Numbered from the stretch's first letter, positions 50,958 through 60,831 are shown. The stretch: 64,000 nt of DNA from Lachnospiraceae bacterium (GCA_015057005.1 SVFF01000008.1:1-64000); one strand, 5' to 3'. The notes: generated from the letters alone by a model not told the origin. A program made the numbers and translations.

Positions 50958-52979
50958 ATGACTTCATTCAAAGCTCCCGCATATCCTCTGATATCGGTAG
51001 ATCCTTATTTTAACGTGTGGTCCATGGCAGATCATTTATATGATGATGTGCCCAGACATTGGACCGGAAGAAGACATTTTATGACCGGCGTTGTGACTTT
51101 TGACGGTGTTCACAAGCGTTTTATGGGTCTGACCTATCCGGATAACGGCAGATTTACAGTGGGCGAGCCTGAGGTGATCCCCCAGACTGATGTAGTGGTA
51201 AATCCACTGACCACCATTTATCGTTTTGAGGACGAGAACATGACCCTGAAGGTGGAATTCATGACACCTCTCTTGATGGACGATCTGAAGCTTATGTCCC
51301 GCCCTGTTTCTTATATTTCTTATGAGGCTGTGGCCAAGGACGGCAAAGAACATGAGATTTCCATGTATCTGGATGCCAGTGCCGAGATGTGCGTGGACAG
51401 AGTGGATACGCCTGTTACCTTTGGAAGAACTGATTATTCCATCACTGTTACTGCAGGCAAGACCAATATGCTGAAAAAGTATGGTGATGACCTCTGCATT
51501 GACTGGGGCACACTGCATCTGATTGCTCCCGGCTGTGAGACCTTTGTGATCGATAGTGACCAGAGAATGAGAATGTTCAGGGGGTGGGGCGGCTATTCGA
51601 TCATGGAGGATGGCTTGACACTGATGCCTCTGGAGGGATATCCTTCCATCGCCAGCAGAAAGACAGTAAAAGACAGTAAACTGTCCGGCTTTATCTGCCT
51701 GGGCTATGACGATATCAAGTCCATCAGATATTATGGTGAAAACATTGATGCTTACTGGAAGTGCGACGGTGATACTTTTGAGGATGTGGTGAAAAAGGCG
51801 CTGGAAGAGTATCCTCAGATCAAAGAGCGTGTAGAAGCTTTTGATGCCCAGCTGCTGGCTCGTGCAGGTAAGATCAGCGAGAAATATGCCAAGATGGTTG
51901 CTTTGGCTTATCGTCAGACGATAGCAGCCCACAAGCTGACCTGCCATGACGGCAAACTGCAGTTCTTGTCCAAGGAGTGTTTCTCCAACGGTTGTATGGC
52001 TACCGTGGATGTGACTTATCCTTCCATTCCTCTGTTCCTGATCTACAATCCCGATCTGGTAGAGGGTATGTTAAATCCCATCTTTGATCTGTGTGACAGA
52101 GGTATGTGGCCTCATGAGTTTGCCCCTCACGATGTGGGAAGATATCCGGTGGCGCTGCGCCAGCTCTACGGTGTGGGTGAAATATACATGGACGAGTATC
52201 AGAAAAATGCAAAATATCAGGATATAGGGTATGCGGAGTATGAATTACGCTCCTTCCAGATGCCTATCGAAGAGTGCGGCAATATGCTGCTTTGTGTGTC
52301 TGCTCTCTGTGCAGCCCGCAAGGATGATGCTTATGCCGCAAACCATGTGAAACTGCTGCGTCAGTGGGCAGATTATCTGGTAAAGGCAGGTTTCAATCCT
52401 GATGATACCCTCTGTACCGACGATTTTGCAGGACATTTGGCTCATAACTGCAACCTGTCCCTGAAGGCCACCATGGCTCTGGGTGCCTGGGCTGATGTGG
52501 AAAAGAGAATGGGCAATGCAGAGAATACAGCAAAATACCGCAAGGCGGCAGAAGAGTTTGCTGCAAACTGGAAGGCAAACGGAGTGGCAGGCGATCACAC
52601 CAAGCTCACCTTTGACAGTGAGGACAGCTGGTCCTTAAAGTATAACCTGGTATGGAATAAGCTTCTGAAGCTGGATCTGTTTGAACAGGAGATGATCGAC
52701 AAAGAGGTGCAGTCCTACAAGCAGTACATTGGCCATTACGGTATTCCTCTGGATGGCCGTTCTACTGTGGCTAAGACCGACTGGGCATTATGGTCCACCG
52801 TGCTTGCAGACGATCAGGAGTATCTGGATCGCGTAGTTGATGGCATCTGCAATATGCTGGCAGAGACCAAGGACAGAGCTCCGTTCACTGACTGCTATTG
52901 GTCTGATTTTGCACGCTGCAAGGGCTTCCGCAACAGAACCGTACAGGGCGGCCTGTTCATCAACATGCTGGAACTGTAA
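50958..52979 (+). CDS. GtaA-like protein (DUF4965/DUF1793 family)
   Basis: 673 residues. It begins with the DUF4964/DUF5127-type segment (PLISVDPYFNVWSMADHLYDD, a beta-rich domain to about 290) and continues with an (alpha/alpha) barrel that matches the DUF4965-DUF1793 region of fungal glutaminase A (WPHEFAPHDVGRYP, CTDDFAGHLAHNCNLSLKA, YNLVWNKLL). There is no signal peptide. The barrel resembles glycoside hydrolases, and a carbohydrate substrate is as likely as glutamine. The ATG at 50958 follows AAAAGGAG. It stands alone between terminators. Family call from remembered motifs. Confidence 0.82.
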   Translation: MTSFKAPAYPLISVDPYFNVWSMADHLYDDVPRHWTGRRHFMTGVVTFDGVHKRFMGLTYPDNGRFTVGEPEVIPQTDVVVNPLTTIYRFEDENMTLKVEFMTPLLMDDLKLMSRPVSYISYEAVAKDGKEHEISMYLDASAEMCVDRVDTPVTFGRTDYSITVTAGKTNMLKKYGDDLCIDWGTLHLIAPGCETFVIDSDQRMRMFRGWGGYSIMEDGLTLMPLEGYPSIASRKTVKDSKLSGFICLGYDDIKSIRYYGENIDAYWKCDGDTFEDVVKKALEEYPQIKERVEAFDAQLLARAGKISEKYAKMVALAYRQTIAAHKLTCHDGKLQFLSKECFSNGCMATVDVTYPSIPLFLIYNPDLVEGMLNPIFDLCDRGMWPHEFAPHDVGRYPVALRQLYGVGEIYMDEYQKNAKYQDIGYAEYELRSFQMPIEECGNMLLCVSALCAARKDDAYAANHVKLLRQWADYLVKAGFNPDDTLCTDDFAGHLAHNCNLSLKATMALGAWADVEKRMGNAENTAKYRKAAEEFAANWKANGVAGDHTKLTFDSEDSWSLKYNLVWNKLLKLDLFEQEMIDKEVQSYKQYIGHYGIPLDGRSTVAKTDWALWSTVLADDQEYLDRVVDGICNMLAETKDRAPFTDCYWSDFARCKGFRNRTVQGGLFINMLEL

Positions 52980-53017
52980 TAAGAAGATTCCATCAGAAAA
53001 TATAATAATTTAATGCG

Positions 53018-53051
53018 AGGCTGATACACAGTGATGTGTGTCAGCCTTTTT
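53018..53051 (+). terminator. terminator after the GtaA-like gene
   Basis: AGGCTGATACACA pairs with TGTGTGTCAGCC around a GTGA tetraloop, followed by five T. Confidence 0.9.
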
Positions 53052-53195
53052 GTCTGTAACTTGCATATTAGAATAAAATCAACAGATACTATGTTGGAAA
53101 ATATAAGAAAAACAAACGAGATAATAAAAAAGGAAATCCCTCCCCAAAAAAAGAAAAAAGAAATAAATAAAAAAACAAAAAGGATGCAAAAAAGT

Positions 53196-55100
53196 ATGAG
53201 CAAACAGCAGGAATTTAAACCCTATATACCGGCAGAACAGGTCACGGCAGAATTTACGGTGACTTCCGTTGTCATGGGCATCGTTTTGGCAGTGGTATTT
53301 GGCGCGGCCAATGCTTATTTGGGGCTTCGGGTGGGAATGACGGTATCGGCCTCTATTCCGGCAGCGGTGATCGCCATGGGTGTGATCAGGGTGGTACTGC
53401 GCAAAAATTCTATCCTGGAAAGTAATATTGTGCAGACTACCGGATCGGCAGGAGAGTCTCTGGCTGCGGGAGCTATATTTACGCTGCCGGCGCTCTTTTT
53501 GTGGGCGGCAGAGGGGAGGATGGAAAAACCTGACATATTGGAGATTACCCTGATCGCCCTGCTGGGAGGATTGCTTGGGGTGTTTTTTATGGTGCCCCTT
53601 CGAAATGCTTTGATTGTAAAGGAACATGGTATCCTGCCTTACCCGGAGGGAACCGCCTGTGCGGAAGTGTTGCTGGCAGGAGAAAAGGGCGGGGCCAATG
53701 CAGGAACAGTATTTGCGGGAATGGGTTTTGCCGGGCTGTTCAAATTCATCATTGATGGGCTGAAAGCGGTGCCCAGCGAAGTGTCCTTCCGGGTGAAAAG
53801 CTATCCCGGAGAAATCGGTACACAAATATATCCGGCGGTATTCAGTGTGGGTTACATTTGCGGACCGCGGATTGCTTCTTTTATGTTCGCCGGGGGCGTG
53901 TTAAGCTGGCTGGTGCTGATCCCCATGATGGTACAGTTTGGCGCAGGGCTGACCTTGTATCCCGGCACGGTGCCTATCGGGGAACTATATGCGGCAGGGG
54001 GAGCATCTGCTATCTGGAGTACTTACATCCGCTATGTGGGAGCCGGTGCTTTGGCGGCCGGAGGTATTATCAGTCTGATTAAGTCGCTGCCGTTAATCCT
54101 GCGGACTTTCCGGGAAGCCGTAAAAGGCGTGAGGGGAACGGTCAAGGAAGAGGAGACGCGCACCTCAAGAGAATTGGGGATGGGGATCATTCTTGCAGGA
54201 ATCGTTCTGATCACGCTGTTGATCTGGCTTTTGCCTGCGCTGCCGGTAAATTTTCTGGGGGCAGTGATCATTGTGCTCTTTGGATTTTTCTTTGCCACAG
54301 TATCTTCCAGAATGGTGGGGCTGGTGGGCAGCAGTAATAATCCCGTGTCCGGTATGGCCATTGCTACACTGTTGATCGCTACCGTGCTTTTAAAGTCGAC
54401 CGGGGAACAGGGCATTGAGGGCATGCAGGGTGCCATTGCTATCGGCTCCATTATTTGCATCGTTGCAGCAATCGCCGGAGATGCATCTCAGGATTTAAAG
54501 ACCGGTTATATTTTGGGCTCCACGCCCAGAAAGCAGCAGATTGGTGAGATTATAGGTGTGTCATCAGCTGCGCTGGCTATCGGCGCCACTTTGTATTTGC
54601 TGGACAGGGCCTGGGGATTTGGCACGCAGGAGTTGGCGGCACCTCAGGCTATGCTGATGAAAATGATCATTGAAGGAGTCATGGAGAACAGTTTGCCCTG
54701 GACACTGGTCTTTATGGGGGTGTTTCTGGCTGTAGTGGCGGAGATTTTGCGGATTCCGGTACTGCCTTTTGCCATCGGCGTTTATTTGCCGGTGCAATTA
54801 AATGCCTGTATTATGACCGGCGGTTTGGTGCGGCTGTTATTGGATGGTCTGAAGAAACCGGAAGAAGTGAAGAAAAAAATTACAAGCGATGGCATTTTAT
54901 ATTGTTCGGGGATGATCGCCGGAGAGGGACTGATTGGTATTTTGCTGGCAGTATTGGCTATTTTCGGGTGGGACAGACGTTTCGACTTGTCGGCCTATGG
55001 GACGGTGCCTGAGACCGTCAGGGCTTTTGGTAGTCTGGTGCTGTTTGGGGTTGCAGTATTGTCGCTGTTAAAGTTTTCCCTGTGGAAAAGGCATGATTGA
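53196..55100 (+). CDS. OPT family oligopeptide transporter
   Basis: 634 residues with about 14-16 membrane helices. The opening (FTVTSVVMGIVLAVVFGAANAYLGLRVGMTVSASIPAAV) and the SNIVQTTGSAGESLAAGAIFTLPAL segment are characteristic of the prokaryotic OPT family (COG1297), which takes up oligopeptides or metal chelates with protons. The ATG at 53196 begins the conserved part; a nearby in-frame ATG at 53184 is an alternative start. The leader before it is very A-rich. A PqqD-like gene follows 21 bases after the stop. Confidence 0.93.
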   Translation: MSKQQEFKPYIPAEQVTAEFTVTSVVMGIVLAVVFGAANAYLGLRVGMTVSASIPAAVIAMGVIRVVLRKNSILESNIVQTTGSAGESLAAGAIFTLPALFLWAAEGRMEKPDILEITLIALLGGLLGVFFMVPLRNALIVKEHGILPYPEGTACAEVLLAGEKGGANAGTVFAGMGFAGLFKFIIDGLKAVPSEVSFRVKSYPGEIGTQIYPAVFSVGYICGPRIASFMFAGGVLSWLVLIPMMVQFGAGLTLYPGTVPIGELYAAGGASAIWSTYIRYVGAGALAAGGIISLIKSLPLILRTFREAVKGVRGTVKEEETRTSRELGMGIILAGIVLITLLIWLLPALPVNFLGAVIIVLFGFFFATVSSRMVGLVGSSNNPVSGMAIATLLIATVLLKSTGEQGIEGMQGAIAIGSIICIVAAIAGDASQDLKTGYILGSTPRKQQIGEIIGVSSAALAIGATLYLLDRAWGFGTQELAAPQAMLMKMIIEGVMENSLPWTLVFMGVFLAVVAEILRIPVLPFAIGVYLPVQLNACIMTGGLVRLLLDGLKKPEEVKKKITSDGILYCSGMIAGEGLIGILLAVLAIFGWDRRFDLSAYGTVPETVRAFGSLVLFGVAVLSLLKFSLWKRHD

Positions 55101-55121
55101 GGATGATGCAGGAAAGCGTAA

Positions 55122-55625
55122 ATGGTGTCAATGAAGAATGAGGAAGATGCTGGAAAAGAGTTGATGAAAATGAAAGTAGAGAGCAAAGAGCATAATGTGA
55201 GTAAAGAGCGGGGGAAAAAGAGAAAGAAGGAGAATTATTTAGAGAGACGGCCCATGAGAGTACCTGATATTGTTTGGTCTTTGGAAGCAGAGGAAGGCGG
55301 CGCGGTGATACTTCACATTATAAATCGGGGATTTTTCCACCGTGCCGCCCAGCTGCTGTTTCGAAGGCCACGGATCAGCCATGTGAAGCTGGATGCTCTT
55401 GGGAGTCTGGTATGGACATTGGCTGACGGAAGGCAAAGTCTGCTACAGCTGGGGGAGGCGGTCCGGGAACGGTTTGGGGCCCAGGCGGAGCCTTTGTATG
55501 AGAGGCTGGTAGTTTTTGTACACACGCTGGAGGACTGTCGATTAATCTGCTGGAAATTGGAAGATGAAAGGATGATACGGGGAGAGCATCCCGGCGACTG
55601 CAAATCAGGCATGTTCCTAATATAA
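55122..55625 (+). CDS. orphan PqqD-like protein (RiPP recognition element fold)
   Basis: 167 residues. The first 55 are very rich in Lys and Glu and likely disordered. The rest fits the PqqD fold: MRVPDIVWSLEAEEGGAVILHI, then VKLDALGSLVWTLADGRQSLLQLGEAVRERFG (the conserved D-x2-G-x3-W and helix-turn-helix part), then a C-terminal helix. PqqD-like domains bind leader peptides of ribosomal peptides, but no radical SAM enzyme or precursor is nearby. PqqD-like proteins are sometimes found beside OPT transporters, as here. AGGAAAG precedes the ATG. The last nine bases overlap the converging MATE gene. Confidence 0.75.
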   Translation: MVSMKNEEDAGKELMKMKVESKEHNVSKERGKKRKKENYLERRPMRVPDIVWSLEAEEGGAVILHIINRGFFHRAAQLLFRRPRISHVKLDALGSLVWTLADGRQSLLQLGEAVRERFGAQAEPLYERLVVFVHTLEDCRLICWKLEDERMIRGEHPGDCKSGMFLI

Positions 55626-56984
55626 ATCATCCCTGGTAATATTTTTCAGCCATTTGCCGCTTTTGTAATGTTTCAGGACCCAGGGCCATTTGACAAATTC
55701 ATCCGTGCAGAGCAGGAAATAAACCCACATAACAGGAAGCTTCAGTACAAAGGCTGCTAAAAAGCCCAGGGGAACGGCGTAGACCCACATGTCGATCAGG
55801 TCACAGAAAAATCCGAATCGGCTGTCACCGCCTGCGCGGAACACACCGGCGATCAGTGTGGTATTAACGGCAGCGCCCATCACATAGTAGGTATTGATAA
55901 GCAGCATGTATTTTAAGTATTTCATGGCCTGTTCGGAGAGGTCGGCATATTGTAAAATAAAGGGCGTAGCAGCCAGGATCAGCAGACCGCCGACAGCACC
56001 GCTTAGAACGGTGAGCTTCATCAGTTTTCTTGCGCCGTCTTTGGCCGCCTCCAGATGGTTTTCACCGATGATCTTACCCAAAAGGATGCCGCCGGCGCTG
56101 GCCATGCCGAAGCACAGAACAGTTCCGAAGTTGCGGGCTACAGTGACAAGGGAATTGGCAGCCACAGCATCCGTTCCCAGATGTCCCAGAATTACGGAAT
56201 ACATGGAAAAGCCTACACCCCAGATTACATCATTGCCCAGGGCGGGCAGGGACAATTTGACAAAATCCTGGAACAGGAGCTTGTTCTTGATAAACAGATA
56301 GCGGAAATCCAGCTTCACATCCAGCTTGGCAGAAACAAGGAAGCAGGCTGCCAGTTCCACCAGTCGGGACAGGGAGGTGGCGATCGCCACACCGGTTGCT
56401 CCCAGCTTGGGTGCACCGAACAGTCCGAAAATGAAAACGGCGTTTAGCAGGATGTTCAGTCCGAAAGCCAGAATATTCAGGCAGGTGCTGATGGTGACTC
56501 TGCCTACGCTTCGAAGCACAGCAAGGTACACTTCGATAATACCCCAACACAGGTAGCTGATGCTCATCCAGCGCAAATAAGAAGCGCCGATGGTGATCAA
56601 CTGCGGATCATTGGTGAAAATGAGCATCAGTTGCCTGGGAAGAAACAATGCCAATGCTGCAAAGGACACAGAAATGATCAGGGAGAATCGCATAGCAATT
56701 CCCTCTACAATGCTGATGGCTTTCATATCACCTTTTCCGAAGTACTGTGCGCACAACATGGTAGCACCGGTCCCCAGACCATAATAGACCATAAAAAGGA
56801 TGCTGGCGTACTGGGAAGCCAGGGATACGGCAGCAAGGGCATCCTGCCCTACATAATTGAGCATTACCACATCTGCGGAGCTGACCGCTGAGCTTAAAAG
56901 ATTCTGTATAATGATAGGAAGTACCAGATGAAAGATCTGGCTGTAAAAAGCATTGTTTGTTTGGGTCTTTGCCGGTGTTTTCAT
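55617..56984 (-). CDS. MATE family efflux protein
   Basis: 455 residues with twelve membrane helices and the family's repeated halves (SSADVVMLNYVGQDALAAVSLASQ and the matching VAANSLVTVARNFG region). The start is ATG with AGAAGGTAAAC upstream. Transcribed from its own minus-strand promoter, converging on and slightly overlapping the PqqD-like gene. The substrate is unknown. Confidence 0.92.
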   Translation of the reverse strand: MKTPAKTQTNNAFYSQIFHLVLPIIIQNLLSSAVSSADVVMLNYVGQDALAAVSLASQYASILFMVYYGLGTGATMLCAQYFGKGDMKAISIVEGIAMRFSLIISVSFAALALFLPRQLMLIFTNDPQLITIGASYLRWMSISYLCWGIIEVYLAVLRSVGRVTISTCLNILAFGLNILLNAVFIFGLFGAPKLGATGVAIATSLSRLVELAACFLVSAKLDVKLDFRYLFIKNKLLFQDFVKLSLPALGNDVIWGVGFSMYSVILGHLGTDAVAANSLVTVARNFGTVLCFGMASAGGILLGKIIGENHLEAAKDGARKLMKLTVLSGAVGGLLILAATPFILQYADLSEQAMKYLKYMLLINTYYVMGAAVNTTLIAGVFRAGGDSRFGFFCDLIDMWVYAVPLGFLAAFVLKLPVMWVYFLLCTDEFVKWPWVLKHYKSGKWLKNITRDDLY

Positions 56985-57045
56985 AGATGTTTACCTTCTG
57001 TATCGTTAGTATTGTTAGAAATTAAGGTAATCTTTTGTCAGGGAT

Positions 57046-57074
57046 ATTATACTCACAACTTTTGGATTTGACAA
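57046..57074 (-). promoter_or_regulatory. promoter of the MATE gene
   Basis: On the minus strand TTGTCA (57069-57074) and TATAAT (57046-57051) are separated by 17 bases, about 60 bases before the start. Confidence 0.75.
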
Positions 57075-57154
57075 GAGGATTCATCTGTGTTAGCGTGAAG
57101 AGGCAGCCGAAAACTTATCCATAGGACGAAGAAACCACAAATAAGGAAATCATC

Positions 57155-58354
57155 ATGTCGGAAAACAAAAACAGAAATGAGAACATAAAAATCTTTAAAG
57201 AATGTCTGAAAAAACAGTGCATCCTTCATTCAACCATGCAGCCACAGGATGTGGTAAAGCTCTGTTTTCAGGCGGCATACGGGGCGGAGCATCTGCTGAC
57301 AAATGTTGATGCAGCCCGGGATTTTTTTGAAAAAGAATATGAGGGGACGGAAAGTGTAGCCGGTCCTCTTTATGAGCAGCTTTCTGGGCAGGTTTTTCGG
57401 GTGAATCTGGCGGCATGGAAACAAAGAGAGTTCCCTAAAGAGTGGCTTTTTGGCATGTTTGCGGCCACGGCAGGTAGGATTTCGGCAATTGCCGGCTCCA
57501 CAAATGTGGGAAAAGTGAATGTGACCCCCAAAAAGGATGGTTCCAATATTGACGGTATGACCGGGAAAAATAAGAAAGTACTGTTCGAAGAGTACCTGAA
57601 AGCTGCGGAGGAAATGCTGTTTGTTGAGGATAACTGTAATTTCACCTGGGAAGAATGGCGTCGCTATCTGGCAGACTATTGCAGCAAGGAGCCGGAGGCA
57701 GTGCATCACAGTGAGATTTATCGGGCAAAGGAGCATCCTGCATATCGGATCGTGAGGGGAGAGTATATACGCTTGCTTCCCATCCTGGAGAAGATTTGTG
57801 AGATGCGAAAGCAGCGTCCACAAAAGTCTCCTGGGAACGCTGCACCTTTTGTGATTGCCATTGATGGCAGGGCTGCAGCGGGAAAGACTACGCTGGCGGC
57901 TGCCCTGCAGCAGATTTTGCAGGCCTCTGTAATACATATGGACGATTTCTTTCTGCCCATGGAACTTCGCAGCAAGGAGCGTTTCCTGGAGCCGGGAGGA
58001 AATGTACATTATGAACGTTTCCGGGAAGAGGTACTTTCCTTTCTGCGGTCAGACAGGAAATTTTCCTACCGTAAATTTGATTGCTCCTGCATGGACTTTA
58101 ACGGGGAAATACAGGTGGAAGCGGGAGAGTGGCGGATCGTAGAGGGGTCTTACAGTCTGCATCCTGTGTTCGGAGAGTACGCTGATCTTAAGATTTTCTG
58201 TGATGTGGCGCCGGATGAACAGATGCGCAGAATTGAAAAACGAAACGGGACCCGGATGGCAGAAATGTTCCGCACACGTTGGATCCCGTTGGAAGAAGCT
58301 TATTTTGAAGCCTGCTCCATAAAAGAGAAGGCCGGTTATGTGATGGAAACTTAG
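57155..58354 (+). CDS. two-domain protein with a C-terminal uridine kinase-like P-loop domain
   Basis: 399 residues. The N-terminal half (about 1-205) is a mostly helical domain I do not recognise; it includes QAAYGAEHLLTNVDAARDFF and GMFAATAGRISAI. The C-terminal half (about 225-399) is a P-loop kinase similar to uridine or pantothenate kinase, with GRAAAGKTTLAAAL (Walker A) and IHMDDFFLPMELR (base or phosphate acceptor site). A VEGSYSLHP strand follows. It probably phosphorylates a small molecule. No clear ribosome binding site beyond AAGGAAA. Single gene between oppositely directed neighbours. Confidence 0.75.
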   Translation: MSENKNRNENIKIFKECLKKQCILHSTMQPQDVVKLCFQAAYGAEHLLTNVDAARDFFEKEYEGTESVAGPLYEQLSGQVFRVNLAAWKQREFPKEWLFGMFAATAGRISAIAGSTNVGKVNVTPKKDGSNIDGMTGKNKKVLFEEYLKAAEEMLFVEDNCNFTWEEWRRYLADYCSKEPEAVHHSEIYRAKEHPAYRIVRGEYIRLLPILEKICEMRKQRPQKSPGNAAPFVIAIDGRAAAGKTTLAAALQQILQASVIHMDDFFLPMELRSKERFLEPGGNVHYERFREEVLSFLRSDRKFSYRKFDCSCMDFNGEIQVEAGEWRIVEGSYSLHPVFGEYADLKIFCDVAPDEQMRRIEKRNGTRMAEMFRTRWIPLEEAYFEACSIKEKAGYVMET

Positions 58355-58363
58355 TCCTCAAAC

Positions 58364-59041
58364 TTAGTCCTCAATCAGACGCAGACCTGCAGTGTCCGTA
58401 ACAGGCAGGGAGAATACCACAGCTTTTGCTTTGGTGTTCAGACCGGCCTTCTGCATGATGGCCTGCATAATATCGTTCTTTTGCTCCGTCTTGGTGACGA
58501 TGTATATGAGTTCTTTTTCGGCAGCAAGAGAGACCCCCAGGAATTTGTCGGCGGACTGCATGCCGGTTCCTTTCGCGTGGATCACAGTACCGCCGCCTGC
58601 GCCTTGGGCTCTGGCGGCATCCATGATCAGGTCGGTATAGCCGTGTTCGGTGATGACTACGATGAGCTCATGAGTTGTATTCTGCAAGGTTGATTCCTCC
58701 TCTTTCTGATAATCCTGTTTGTCCAATAGGAACTGTAATGTCTTTTTGCCCCCCACACTGCTTAATGGAATCGTGAATGCGATACCACCGCCGGGAACAT
58801 CAATTTTCAATTTCTTCTCAAGCTGCTTTTTGACCGTGATCCAGGAGCTTTCCTCAAGCACTGTGGAGATAATTGCCTTATCCGCAGAGTCCAGTCCGAG
58901 ATAATCCAGAATCTCGTTGCTGGCAGTTCCGAAGCCTAACGACAGGAACATGACGTTTAAGTGGTTGGCTTTGTACAGTTCCAGATATTTATTTACGATC
59001 TTTCGATCGACGATTGTTGTCATTAAAAATAAGTTTCCCAT
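58364..59041 (-). CDS. tandem PII-like regulatory protein
   Basis: 225 residues made of two PII-like (GlnB/GlnK fold) domains of about 110 residues. The second is typical, with GYTDLIMDAARAQGAGGGTVIHAKGTG. The first (NLFLMTTIVDRKIVNKYLELYKANHLNV) is more divergent. PII proteins form trimers that bind ATP, ADP or other ligands and gate membrane transporters. The start at 59041 has AGGA five bases upstream; an ATG 12 bases earlier is less likely. It lies 57 bases after the DUF1538 membrane protein gene, so it very probably regulates that protein, as GlnK does AmtB. Confidence 0.88.
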   Translation of the reverse strand: MGNLFLMTTIVDRKIVNKYLELYKANHLNVMFLSLGFGTASNEILDYLGLDSADKAIISTVLEESSWITVKKQLEKKLKIDVPGGGIAFTIPLSSVGGKKTLQFLLDKQDYQKEEESTLQNTTHELIVVITEHGYTDLIMDAARAQGAGGGTVIHAKGTGMQSADKFLGVSLAAEKELIYIVTKTEQKNDIMQAIMQKAGLNTKAKAVVFSLPVTDTAGLRLIED

Positions 59042-59098
59042 ATCTTTCCTCATTTCAGCACTGTTTCAAGTGCAGATATTCGCGAACAGTTTACAATC

Positions 59099-60637
59099 CT
59101 ACAGTTCAATAATATCCATATCTCCGTATGCATCCAGAGGGGTCTGGCCAATCTGGAAGACAACGCCCTTGTGCATCTGATTTTCCTTCAGGGCAAAGAT
59201 CAGTCCCATGATCTGGATGGTGATCAGAGGGGTCATGGCTACCATAGCTACAATGCCGAATGCGTCGGTGATAATATTGCCTCCTACGGCCTGACAGGCG
59301 CCCATTGCAAAGGGCAGCAGGAATGTGGCTGTCATAGGACCGGAGGCCACTCCGCCGGAGTCAAAGGCGATGGCGGTGAAAATCTTGGGTACAAAGAAGG
59401 TCAGTATCAGAGCGATCAGGTAGCCGGGCACCAGGAACCAAAGAATGGAGATGCCGGTGAGCACACGGATCATAGCCAATCCTACGGAAGCAGCAACGCC
59501 GATGGAAAGACTGAGTCCCATGGACTTGGCTGAGATGATGCCGGATGTGATCTCCTCAACCTGATTGGTCAGTACAAATACAGCAGGCTCGGCTTTTACA
59601 ATAAAGTAACCGATCACTATGCCGATGGGGACAATGATCCAGGCGTAAGGGAGTCCGGCGATGGTCTGCCCCAGGTAATTGCCGGCAGGCATAAAACCTA
59701 CGTTTACGCCGGTAAGGAACAGCACCAGACCGATGTAGGTGTAGAGGACACCTACGCAGATTTTGATCAGGGTCTTACGGTTACATTCTCTGGTGAGCAA
59801 TTGGAAGACACCAAAGGCGGCCACGATCGGCAGAATGGACAGAGCCATTTCTTCTACATATTTGGGAAGACCTACCATAAACAGCTGCCACAGATCCACC
59901 GTATTGTCAATGATGCGGATGGAATCGGCCACCTGTTCTGCTGTGGAGGGCTTAAAGATCATTCCCAGGATCAGCACTGCAAGAATCGGTCCAATGGAGC
60001 ACATGGCTACCAGACCAAAGCTGTCGTCAGCAGCATGTTTATCGCTTCGGATAGCGGCAATACCTACACCGAAAGCCATAATAAAGGGAACGGTCATGGG
60101 ACCTGTGGTAACGCCGCCGGAGTCAAAAGCAACGGACAAAAAGCCGGCAGGTACAAAAAGCGTCAGCAGGAAGATGATTCCATAGAAGACCAGCAGCAGG
60201 TGTGACAGCGGAATTGAAAACAGCATACGCAGTACTGCCAGAACCAGAAATACGGCCACTCCGAAAGCTACCGCCAGGATCAATGTCAGATTGGGGATGG
60301 AGGGGACCTGTTCAGCCAACACCTGAAGGTCCGGCTCGGAGATAGTGATGGCGAATCCCATGATAAAGCTGATCAGAATTACCAGAAGGATATTCTTGGT
60401 CTTGGTCATGGTAGTACCCATACGCTCACCGATGGGAGTCATGGAAAGCTCCACACCCACGTTGAAAAACAACATACCGATGATCAGCATTACAGCGCCC
60501 ACCAAAAAGGTCAGCAGAATACTGGGCGGTATGGGGGTGATGGTGAAGCACAGAAGCAAAACGATGACCAGAATGGGGATGACCGCTTTGAGGGTCTCAA
60601 ATAATTTTTCCTGAAAATGGGAACGAAGTGAATGCAT
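59099..60637 (-). CDS. DUF1538 family membrane protein (duplicated)
   Basis: 512 residues with about twelve membrane helices. The protein is two homologous halves. Each contains the motif AFDSGGV-x2-GPMT, as SVAFDSGGVTTGPMT in the first and AIAFDSGGVASGPMT in the second; each also ends with a FG-VAM segment. Such inverted or tandem repeats are typical of secondary transporters. The transported solute is not known to me. The start at 60637 follows AAAGGT ten bases upstream; an ATG 12 codons earlier is possible. It forms an operon with the PII-like gene. Confidence 0.87.
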   Translation of the reverse strand: MHSLRSHFQEKLFETLKAVIPILVIVLLLCFTITPIPPSILLTFLVGAVMLIIGMLFFNVGVELSMTPIGERMGTTMTKTKNILLVILISFIMGFAITISEPDLQVLAEQVPSIPNLTLILAVAFGVAVFLVLAVLRMLFSIPLSHLLLVFYGIIFLLTLFVPAGFLSVAFDSGGVTTGPMTVPFIMAFGVGIAAIRSDKHAADDSFGLVAMCSIGPILAVLILGMIFKPSTAEQVADSIRIIDNTVDLWQLFMVGLPKYVEEMALSILPIVAAFGVFQLLTRECNRKTLIKICVGVLYTYIGLVLFLTGVNVGFMPAGNYLGQTIAGLPYAWIIVPIGIVIGYFIVKAEPAVFVLTNQVEEITSGIISAKSMGLSLSIGVAASVGLAMIRVLTGISILWFLVPGYLIALILTFFVPKIFTAIAFDSGGVASGPMTATFLLPFAMGACQAVGGNIITDAFGIVAMVAMTPLITIQIMGLIFALKENQMHKGVVFQIGQTPLDAYGDMDIIEL

Positions 60638-60831
60638 ATTTTTATGTACCTTTCGTGATTTTTTAAAGTGCATGACCGCAACTTTTCAAACGCGCGACTG
60701 TACAAGTGCTGTAAACGCGTAAACAATAATTTCCTAATTATTATTATATTACATAAAATTGTATATTAAAAGTTAAATAAACATTAAAAAAATGCTAATA
60801 AACCGATAATAATTCTGCTGCGTCAGTACTA

